A stretch of DNA of 55,719 nucleotides from JAABRU01 sp041390465 (GTDB lineage Bacteria; Desulfobacterota; Desulfobacteria; Desulfobacterales; Desulfococcaceae), in assembly GCA_041390465.1 (NCBI GenBank), contig JAWKPW010000030.1:1-55719 (forward strand), written 5' to 3'. The number at the start of each line of letters is the position of its first letter. Positions within the stretch are counted from its first letter, which is position 1. A program made the position numbers and the translations under genes. The notes under the pieces were generated by a model. That model worked only from the letters and a program-made list of their open reading frames with translations, had not been told where the DNA came from and ran no database searches. Shown piece by piece: positions 7,925 through 14,814 of the stretch.

Positions 7925-8995
7925 ATGAGAAACAAAACCCTGATTTCCCTTATCCCCGGGCTTCTTATTTCCATTCCCGCGCTGTGGCTGGCATTCCGGA
8001 ATGTTCCCCTTGCCGATCTCCTGTCCTATATGGGAGACATTCACTGGTTCTGGGTTCTTCCTTCCGTCTTTATTGTCTTCGTCAGTTTTTCCCTGCGAAG
8101 TCTGCGCTGGCAGATGATTGTGGCATCAGTTCATCCCCTTTCCTTCTGGGCAGCCTTTCATCCGCTGATGATCGGGTTCATGCTCAACTGCATTCTTCCC
8201 GGCAGAGTGGGGGAACTGGCCCGGCCTCTGATTCTGAACCGCAATACAGGGATTCCCCTTTCTTCCGGGCTGGCCACAGTGGCTGCGGAACGGATCTTTG
8301 ATCTTCTGCTTCTGCTGGCATTTCTGCTTATTGTCATGGCGCATGTGGAAATTGCCCCGGATACGGAGATTCATTTCAAAAATATGCACCTGAACAGGGA
8401 AACCCTGAGCATGATTGAAAGCGGAATGCTGAAACTGACAGTGGTGCTTATCGCGGGAATCATTTGTGTCACAGCAGACAAAAGCCGGAAATTCATACAG
8501 CGGTGCATCATGAGAGCACCTTCCCTGCTGTTTTTTCTGTCAGCATCAGCAAAACAGAAACTCACGGAAAAAATCTGTGTTCCGATTTCCTGCCTTGCAG
8601 AAAGTTTTGCCTCCGGGTTTATGCTTCTGCGCTCCTGGAAAAAAATGGGCATCTGCATTGTCCTGTCCGCACTGATCTGGATTTTGTCCGCATTTTCCTA
8701 TTATGTTTTTTCTTTGGGATGTCCGGGCATTGATCTGTCTTTTGCGGAAATGTTTGCCGTGATGATTCTGATCTGTTTTTTCATAGCCCTGCCCTCAGTT
8801 CCGGGATTTTGGGGCGTATGGGAAGCCGGAGGCGTGTTTGCCCTGTCGCTTTTCGGCATAGCAGGCCCGGATGCGGCAGGTTTCACGCTTGCCAATCATG
8901 CCATTCAGGTTTTTCCGGTCATTGTGATCGGTCTGATCTCTGCCATGATTGCGGGTGTCAGAATTTTTCGGATTTCCGATGCCGGCGCGCCGTAA
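7925..8995 (+). CDS. Lysylphosphatidylglycerol synthase TM-region / UPF0104-type flippase
   Basis: This is an integral membrane protein of 356 residues with about eight hydrophobic segments. It has the features of the LPG_synthase_TM (UPF0104) family: SLRSLRWQMIV early, LNCILPGRVGELARPLIL and TVAAERIFDLLLLL in the middle, and ALPSVPGFWGVWEAGGVFAL near the end. Members are predicted to move lipid-linked compounds across the inner membrane. The hydrolase-like domain of full MprF proteins is absent. It starts 30 bases after ribF and may be co-transcribed with it. The actual cargo cannot be told from sequence. Confidence 0.8.
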   Translation: MRNKTLISLIPGLLISIPALWLAFRNVPLADLLSYMGDIHWFWVLPSVFIVFVSFSLRSLRWQMIVASVHPLSFWAAFHPLMIGFMLNCILPGRVGELARPLILNRNTGIPLSSGLATVAAERIFDLLLLLAFLLIVMAHVEIAPDTEIHFKNMHLNRETLSMIESGMLKLTVVLIAGIICVTADKSRKFIQRCIMRAPSLLFFLSASAKQKLTEKICVPISCLAESFASGFMLLRSWKKMGICIVLSALIWILSAFSYYVFSLGCPGIDLSFAEMFAVMILICFFIALPSVPGFWGVWEAGGVFALSLFGIAGPDAAGFTLANHAIQVFPVIVIGLISAMIAGVRIFRISDAGAP

Positions 8996-8998
8996 AAC

Positions 8999-9310
8999 AT
9001 TGCCTGTTTTGAATTTGCAAACAAAAAATTCAGAGATGTTCCTTGGGATAAAGAAAATTTAACCGCAAAGGACACAAAGAAGGCACAAAGTTCACAAAAA
9101 AACTCTGTGGTTAAAAACAGACGTCCGGTGGTTCTGGCCCTCTGCCAGGAAATCTGTGTGAGTCTGCGGTTAAAAACAGGAGGGTCAAAGGTTTGCAGAT
9201 TTGATTTTGTGATTATATTCAAATTCTGAGGATTCAAATCAGGGAGAACCGGAATCAGACTTGGATTTCAGAGGCCCCTGAGACAATATATGTATGAAAG
9301 GCGGTATATT
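8999..9310. other. Intergenic stretch with degenerate internal repeats
   Basis: I see no gene here. The stretch has short repeated phrases (CTCTGTGGTTAAAAACAG near 9100 and GTCTGCGGTTAAAAACAG near 9160) and an A-rich run around 9060-9110. These look like degenerate copies of dispersed filler repeats. Confidence 0.4.
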
Positions 9311-9826
9311 ATGGAACTGCTGAAGGTTCTGACCTATCCGGATCCGTTTCTGAAAAAAACGGCAAAGCCGGTGGAAAATATTGATGAGGAGATGCAGAAA
9401 CTCATCGAACATATGGTGTTCACCATGTTTGATGCGCCGGGTGTGGGGCTGGCTGCCATGCAGGTGGGGGTGGATAAAAGTCTGATTGTGTATGACAGCG
9501 GTCTGGGCAAAGCCGAGGATAGGAAACCGGAAGTGCTGATCAATCCGAAAATTGTGGCATCCGAGGGAAGCGTGATTTCGGAAAATGAAGGCTGTCTCAG
9601 TGTGCCGGATTTCCGTTCGGATGTGAAACGCTTTGCTGCGGTTGCTGTGGAAGGTGTGGACAGAAACGGAAAACCGGTGCGCATTGAGCGGGATGATTTT
9701 CTGGCTGTTATTCTGCAGCATGAAATTGACCATCTCAACGGAACTCTTTTCATTGACCGGATCAGCGCTCTGAAAAGGGAACTGTACAAAAGACGCATCA
9801 GAAAGCAGATGAAACACAATGAATAA
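9311..9826 (+). CDS. def: Peptide deformylase
   Basis: This 171-residue metalloenzyme removes the N-formyl group from new proteins. The three signature motifs are present: GVGLAAMQVG, EGCLSVP (metal-binding Cys) and QHEIDHLNG (the HExxH-type pair of His ligands with the catalytic Glu). I start at the ATG at 9311, after AAAGGCGG; a start at 9290 would add MYERRYI, which the family lacks. It overlaps fmt by 8 bases, the usual def-fmt operon. Confidence 0.96.
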   Translation: MELLKVLTYPDPFLKKTAKPVENIDEEMQKLIEHMVFTMFDAPGVGLAAMQVGVDKSLIVYDSGLGKAEDRKPEVLINPKIVASEGSVISENEGCLSVPDFRSDVKRFAAVAVEGVDRNGKPVRIERDDFLAVILQHEIDHLNGTLFIDRISALKRELYKRRIRKQMKHNE

Positions 9827-10760
9827 GGGATTTCGGATTGTTTTCATGGGCACACCGGATTTTTCCGTGCCGCCGCTTCAGGCCCTTCACAATAGCGGGC
9901 ATGAGGTGCTTTTGGTGGTGACGCAGCCGGATCGCCCCAGAGGCCGGGGCAGAAAGATGCTCCCGCCTCCGGTCAAAGAATGCGCGCTGTCTTTGGGATA
10001 TGAGGTCGTACAGCCGGAATCCGTTCGCACGCAGGAATTTGCCGAAAGAATGAAGGCGCTGCATCCGGATATTTTCGTGGTCGTGGCCTTTGGTCAGCTT
10101 CTGCCCCAGAATCTGCTGGATATTCCCCGTATTGCGTCTGTCAATATCCATGCCTCTCTTCTTCCCAAATACCGGGGAGCCGCTCCCATCCAGCGGGCGG
10201 TAATCAGTGGTGAAAAAGAGACCGGCGTCACAACCATGCGCATGGATGCAGGCATGGACACAGGAGATATTCTTCTGATGGAAAAAACGGAAATCCTGGC
10301 GGAGGACACATCCGCTTCCCTGCATGATCGGCTCTCGGTCATGGGCGCAGAGCTGATGCTGAAAACACTTGAGGGATTCAGGGCGGGCAGTATTCGGCCC
10401 ATTCCCCAGAACCATGCCGAGGCCACGTATGCTTCCATGCTGAAAAAATCCGATGGCCGCATGGACTGGAGCAGAAAAGTCCGTGAACTGGACTGTCTTG
10501 TGAGAGGCACAGATCCCTGGCCCGGAGCCTTCTGCTTTTTCGGGGAAAAACGCCTGAGAATCTGGAAAGCCAAACCTTTTTCTGAAAACACAGGAGCTGC
10601 GCCCGGAACTGTGCTTGAAGGATGTTCCAATGAACTGCGGGTGGCTGCGCGCGATGGCATACTTTCCATAGAGGAAATTCAGGGAGAATCCGGCAAAAGA
10701 ATGCCTGTGAAAGATTTTCTGCGCGGATGCCGGATACCGGCCGGAACTGTACTGACATAA
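9819..10760 (+). CDS. fmt: Methionyl-tRNA formyltransferase
   Basis: This 313-residue enzyme transfers the formyl group from 10-formyl-THF to Met-tRNA(fMet). It begins with FMGTPDFSVPPLQAL. It contains the folate-binding and catalytic segment VNIHASLLPKYRGAAPIQ, including the conserved Asn and His, then GVTTMRMDAGMDTGDIL. The C-terminal OB-like domain follows from about residue 205. Its start lies inside the end of def, so translation is probably coupled. Confidence 0.97.
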   Translation: MNKGFRIVFMGTPDFSVPPLQALHNSGHEVLLVVTQPDRPRGRGRKMLPPPVKECALSLGYEVVQPESVRTQEFAERMKALHPDIFVVVAFGQLLPQNLLDIPRIASVNIHASLLPKYRGAAPIQRAVISGEKETGVTTMRMDAGMDTGDILLMEKTEILAEDTSASLHDRLSVMGAELMLKTLEGFRAGSIRPIPQNHAEATYASMLKKSDGRMDWSRKVRELDCLVRGTDPWPGAFCFFGEKRLRIWKAKPFSENTGAAPGTVLEGCSNELRVAARDGILSIEEIQGESGKRMPVKDFLRGCRIPAGTVLT

Positions 10761-10873
10761 GGGAAAAGGATTCAGGTGTCAGGGAATAAATACTGAGACC
10801 CGGACACTGAAATCTGAACACCGAAATCGCCAAGCCGCAATCTCCAAATCCCAAAGCGAAAAAGGAAGAAAAA

Positions 10874-11206
10874 ATGTCCTGTCCCCCGGAAGACGAATAC
10901 GAAGCCCATACGGAACTGCGCCGCCCCATTCCCGCAGGGCCCGGCAGTCCGGATTATGAAAAAATTCCCTATGTCCTGTGGTGGTTCAGACACATTCTTC
11001 TGACACTTGCCGCGTGTTTTTTCCTGTATTTCGGGATTCAGGTACTGATTTCAGCTTACCGGCTGCCGGATCCTTTTTCCTTTGTCATGAGTTTTTTCGC
11101 TGCCAGCCTGATCATTCTCATCAGCGCGGCACTGTTTCTTGGGTTTGTCTGGAGAATGATCCTCTGCTGGAGAAACAGAATTCAGGGCAATGGGATTGAA
11201 TTATAG
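10874..11206 (+). CDS. Small membrane protein of unknown function
   Basis: This 110-residue protein has a charged N-terminal 40 residues and two predicted membrane helices (about 42-62 and 72-95), ending in a basic WRNRIQGNG tail. AAGGAAG sits 7-8 bases before the ATG, which supports real translation. I do not recognise the family. It follows fmt by 113 bases on the same strand, and its stop codon touches the repeat at 11205. Confidence 0.6.
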   Translation: MSCPPEDEYEAHTELRRPIPAGPGSPDYEKIPYVLWWFRHILLTLAACFFLYFGIQVLISAYRLPDPFSFVMSFFAASLIILISAALFLGFVWRMILCWRNRIQGNGIEL

Positions 11207-11311
11207 GTGATTTCTGAAAATGAATGTCCCGGTTCAGTCACCGCAACGATTTGACAACTTTTGGAAAGTTGTCAAATCTGCGGGATGTTCTTTTCCGGAA
11301 GTCTCCTTATA
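11205..11311. repeat. Nested inverted-repeat element, copy 2
   Basis: This is related to 1747-1883. It carries GGTGA/TCACC around GTTCAG, then the 11-base stem GATTTGACAAC/GTTGTCAAATC (11248-11258 with 11268-11278) around TTTTGGAAA, then GGGATGTTCTTTTCCGGAA. The third pair of the inner stem is T-A, where copy 1 has A-T. The element sits between a plus-strand stop codon and the 3' end of the minus-strand pgpA, so it may also act as a bidirectional terminator. Confidence 0.75.
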
Positions 11312-11326
11312 ACTGCCTGTCTCTTT

Positions 11327-11851
11327 TCATCCTTTTCCGATCAGCCATTCCGGGCCGAACCAGTAAACAAGATACATGAAAAAGGCAGCATATGCAGCAC
11401 TGACAAGATCATCAAGAAGAATCCCCCAGGGGCCGTGCAGTTGCTGATCAATCAGCCGGGCCGGAGGCATGAGTTTGAAGATGTCAAAAATCCGGAACAG
11501 CACAAATCCCCACAGCACCGCCTTCCACAGTTCTCCTTCTCTGAACAGGATGGGCACGAACAGATACCCGGCCACCTCATCGAGAACAAACTGTGCCGGA
11601 TCTTTGCTTCTCCAGTGGGATTCTGCCAGAGGCGTCAGAATATGGCTGGCAGCGCATACACCGATAAAAGTGAAGATCAGAAGTCCCAGATGCATTTTTG
11701 CCGGAAACAGGGATACGATCAACACATGAAAGCATACACCCAGCAGCGCACCGCAGGTTCCGGGCAGTACCGGTGAAAGTCCGAGCCCCAGCGCGGACGC
11801 GATAAGAATTCCGATTTTGTCCTTTTTTTTCTCAGGCAGTTTTATCAGCAA
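11327..11851 (-). CDS. pgpA: Phosphatidylglycerophosphatase A
   Basis: This 174-residue membrane protein is of the PgpA family, which dephosphorylates phosphatidylglycerol phosphate. Visible signatures are the N-terminal GLSPVLPGTCGALLG, the DPAQFVLDEVAGYL segment with conserved acidic residues, FRIFDIFKLMPPARLID and GPWGILLDDLVSA. Four hydrophobic segments fit the family. It is a single minus-strand gene between plus-strand genes. Confidence 0.92.
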   Translation of the reverse strand: MLIKLPEKKKDKIGILIASALGLGLSPVLPGTCGALLGVCFHVLIVSLFPAKMHLGLLIFTFIGVCAASHILTPLAESHWRSKDPAQFVLDEVAGYLFVPILFREGELWKAVLWGFVLFRIFDIFKLMPPARLIDQQLHGPWGILLDDLVSAAYAAFFMYLVYWFGPEWLIGKG

Positions 11852-11867
11852 TTTCCAGCTCCCCAGG

Positions 11868-12172
11868 TTCTGCTGACATTTCAGCGGATGTCAGGAAGAC
11901 AGCATGCCGGACATATGGCAAACTTTCCGTCCGGCACTCCGGGTTTGTGCAGATGTCAGCAGACTCTGACAGATTTTTTGAAGAGTTTCCCAACCGTTCC
12001 CGCAGAGGACACAGATTTTTTTGTGATCTCTGCAGGATGACCATGTTCTGATGACATTTCGGAACCGAACCGGACAAACCGGCATGTCAGGAAGACAGCG
12101 TGCCGGGCATATGGCAAACTTTCCGTTTGGCACTCCGGGTTTGTGCAAACGGCAGCAGAGTCTGAGAAATTT
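11868..12172. repeat. Two-copy imperfect direct repeat, each copy with a hairpin
   Basis: Two copies begin TTCTGnTGACATTTC at 11868 and 12046. Both carry TGTCAGGAAGACAGC, a hairpin, then CACTCCGGGTTTGTGCA. In copy 1 the arms are GCCGGAC/GTCCGGC and in copy 2 GCCGGGC/GTTTGGC; three pairs differ but all still pair as G-T. The loop GCAAACTTTCC is unchanged. I see no open reading frame of interest in 11852-12372, so this is non-coding repeat or a small-RNA-like structure. Confidence 0.6.
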
Positions 12173-12372
12173 TTGCCGAAATGTTTTTTCAGATTTCACA
12201 TGACAGAGCATTACAGCAAATGAAGCGGAAACACAATGATTTTTCCGCATATGAAAAAAGATTCAGCCCGGCCCGCCTGCGGCAAATCGCTTGATTAATA
12301 TGCCTTCCGTATGTCATAATGCGGCAGAAGACAGACAAAACACAACACAGGCTTGGCAAGGAAAGAAATTTC

Positions 12373-12840
12373 ATGAAAGAACTGGCTCTGCTTTTTTATC
12401 TGGGAGACGGAATGTACACGGTTTCCTGCGACAAAATCAAAGAAATTGTTCCCATGGTAACCCTCAGCACAGTGGATCAGGGGCCTGCGTATTTTGCCGG
12501 TTTTTTCAATTACCGGGGAGAAATCGTGCCGGTCATTGATCTGTGCCGTCTGATACGCGGGGTTCCCTGCCGAATGCGCCTGAGCACCCGTATCATTCTG
12601 GTGACATATACAGGAAAAAACAGCGATTCCTTTACAATGGGACTGATGGCCGAACGGATTACAGAAACTGTCAGGAAAAGCGGTTTTTCCCCTTCTCCGG
12701 TGCGACTGAAGGATGCGCCTTATCTTGGAGGCATTCTGATGGACGGGAAAAACATGATACGGCATATTGAAGTTGATCGGCTTCCAAACTGCCTTGCGTT
12801 CCTGCCCCCGGACGGAGGAGTATGTCTTGATACCCCGTAA
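12373..12840 (+). CDS. CheW-like adaptor (WspB-like)
   Basis: This 155-residue protein is essentially one CheW domain: LFYLGDGMYTVSCDKIKEIV, FAGFFNYRGEIVPVIDLCRL and APYLGGILMDGKNMIRHI. CheW proteins couple receptors to CheA. I start at the ATG at 12373 because AAGGAAAG lies about 9 bases before it; the longer frame from 12319 adds an unconserved basic stretch. It is the first gene of a four-gene operon in the order CheW, CheR-TPR, CheW, CheA-REC, matching wspB-C-D-E. Confidence 0.88.
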   Translation: MKELALLFYLGDGMYTVSCDKIKEIVPMVTLSTVDQGPAYFAGFFNYRGEIVPVIDLCRLIRGVPCRMRLSTRIILVTYTGKNSDSFTMGLMAERITETVRKSGFSPSPVRLKDAPYLGGILMDGKNMIRHIEVDRLPNCLAFLPPDGGVCLDTP

Positions 12841-14137
12841 GATCATCAGTTTTCTGCTGGAAAAGGAAATCGGGATCTCCGAGGCGGCAGCAGGGCCTGA
12901 AACCATTGACAAAGCCATACAGAAACGCATGGAAGCCTGCGGCATTTCTGTCATGGGGAAATATCTTGATTATATCCATGCCCATCCCGGAGAAATCGAT
13001 GAGCTGGTGGAACTTACGGTGATTCCGGAAACCTGGTTCTTCCGAAATGAGGCCGCATTTGACTGCTTCGGGGAATATGTGCAGGCATGGCATGGAAATG
13101 CAGAGCAAAATGCCATCCTCCGGATTCTGAGCATTCCCTGTTCCACAGGTGAGGAGGTCTGGTCTCTTGCCATTACCCTTGCCGAAGCAGGGATACCGGA
13201 ATCCGGCTATCATATTGACGCGGTGGATGTAAGCAGAAGGGCAGTTGAAAGTGGCAAATCCGGTATCTATGGAGAGGAATCTTTCCGCAAAGAGGGATAT
13301 GCCCACAGACATATTTATTTTTCCACCATTGGAAAGCGTTTTCAGGTCCGGGACTCTCTGCGGAAGAATATCTCTTTTCTGCGGGGAAATCTTCTGGATG
13401 AGGAACTGCTGAGAGATACAGAACCCTACCATGTTGTTTTCTGCCGCAATCTGCTGATCTATCTTTCGGCTTCCGCGAAAAGCATTGCAGTCAGAAATAT
13501 AGATCGGCTGCTGAACCCGGGAGGAATTGTCTTTCTGGGGCATGCGGAACAGGGCATGTTCCGAAATCCCGGATTTGTCCGCCTGCCCTGTCCCCGTTCC
13601 TTTGCCTGGAAAAAACCGGAACATGCCATTTCTGCACAATTTTCTGAACAGGCTGCCTCTTGTGAACAGAAAAGGCGGAAACAGCGGTATCCACCGTCCG
13701 GGGCAAAGGAGACAGATGCCGCGAGCGGGGAAAGCGTCAGACAGAGAATTCCTCTGCAGGGCAGCTCTCCGAAGAAAGAGGAAACACTGCCGCGTGCAGA
13801 GTCAGAATCCGTTTATGAACCGGAAGATCGTCTGAAAAAGGCCCGCATACTCGCGGATCGCGGGGAACTGGATGAAGCCTTCAAACAATGCCGGATCTGT
13901 CTGGAGGAAAATCCCTTCAGCGCTGCAGCGCATTTTCTCATGGGCATGATTTATCACGCAGTGGGAAACGACAGACAGACCGAGGCATATATGGACAAAG
14001 TGATTTATCTGGAGCCCGGTCATCAGGATGCTCTGGAGCAACTGTATCTGATGGCACAGTATCAGGGCGATTTGCGCAAAGCTGAAATTCTTCGGCAGAG
14101 GATACGCAGGCTTCTCCGGAAAGAGGATGCAGGATGA
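12827..14137 (+). CDS. CheR-type methyltransferase with TPR tail (WspC-like)
   Basis: This is a 436-residue protein. The CheR methyltransferase domain shows TWFFRNEAAFDCF, the SAM-binding SIPCSTGEEVWSLAI, and VVFCRNLLIYLS. A low-complexity linker (about 265-335) leads to TPR-like repeats (about 335-425, GELDEAFKQCRICLEENPFS and AAHFLMGMIYHAVGND). It should methylate glutamates of a chemoreceptor. The CheR-TPR fusion is the WspC design. The start is probably TTG at 12827, which has GGAGGAG six bases upstream; an ATG at 12767 in frame lies deep inside cheW. It overlaps the preceding gene by 14 bases. Confidence 0.88.
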   Translation: MIPRKIISFLLEKEIGISEAAAGPETIDKAIQKRMEACGISVMGKYLDYIHAHPGEIDELVELTVIPETWFFRNEAAFDCFGEYVQAWHGNAEQNAILRILSIPCSTGEEVWSLAITLAEAGIPESGYHIDAVDVSRRAVESGKSGIYGEESFRKEGYAHRHIYFSTIGKRFQVRDSLRKNISFLRGNLLDEELLRDTEPYHVVFCRNLLIYLSASAKSIAVRNIDRLLNPGGIVFLGHAEQGMFRNPGFVRLPCPRSFAWKKPEHAISAQFSEQAASCEQKRRKQRYPPSGAKETDAASGESVRQRIPLQGSSPKKEETLPRAESESVYEPEDRLKKARILADRGELDEAFKQCRICLEENPFSAAAHFLMGMIYHAVGNDRQTEAYMDKVIYLEPGHQDALEQLYLMAQYQGDLRKAEILRQRIRRLLRKEDAG

Positions 14138-14814
14138 AAATCGCATTGCAGGAGCAGGAAAAGGAAAACTGCTGGAAAACCATGGGGGTTTTCAGCAAAA
14201 AGAACGCCGTATGTCCCCGTCTGGCAGAAGTGATTCACTGCCGGAACTGTGATCGTTTTGTCCATGCAGGCCGGAATCTTCTGGAAAGGGATTTGCCGGA
14301 TGCATACCGGGCGGAATGGACCGGAATCATGTCGGCGGAAAAAGAGACCGAATCACCCGGAACCGTTTCCGCGGTCATCTTCCGGGTCGGGCAGGAATGG
14401 CTGGCTCTCCACACCCTGCTTTTCAGGGAGGTTGTGGATCCGCAGAAATTTCACAGCCTTCCCCACAGGAAAAATCCGGTGCTGCTGGGTCTGGTCAATG
14501 TGCACGGCGAGATTCAGCTTTGCATTTCCCTCAAAGCTCTGCTGGATATACGGGGAAAATCTGAAGAAAACGGGGAAAAAAAGGGATACCGGCGTATGAT
14601 GGTGGTGGAATCCGAAGGAAAGCAGTGGGTTTTTCCGGTTGAGGAAATTCATGGCATCTGCCGGATACATCCGGACAGTTTTCAGAACACACCCGTCACT
14701 GTGGCAAAATCCCGTTTTTCGTTTACCCGGAACATCTTCTGCTGGGAAAACCTGAATGTGGCACTGCTGGATGACGAACTTCTTTTTGCCAGTCTCAAAA
14801 GGAGCCTGACATGA
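14134..14814 (+). CDS. CheW-like adaptor with cysteine-rich N-terminus (WspD-like)
   Basis: This 226-residue protein has an N-terminal extension NCWKTMGVF, then CPRLAEVIHCRNCDRFV, then LLERDLPDAYRAEW, and a CheW domain from about residue 80 to 220. The C-W, C-P and H-C-R-N-C spacing is the hallmark of WspD proteins and sets it apart from ordinary CheW. The four cysteines could bind a metal or sense redox state (inference). It overlaps cheR by 4 bases (ATGA) and cheA by 4 bases, so the operon is translationally coupled. Confidence 0.88.
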   Translation: MKIALQEQEKENCWKTMGVFSKKNAVCPRLAEVIHCRNCDRFVHAGRNLLERDLPDAYRAEWTGIMSAEKETESPGTVSAVIFRVGQEWLALHTLLFREVVDPQKFHSLPHRKNPVLLGLVNVHGEIQLCISLKALLDIRGKSEENGEKKGYRRMMVVESEGKQWVFPVEEIHGICRIHPDSFQNTPVTVAKSRFSFTRNIFCWENLNVALLDDELLFASLKRSLT

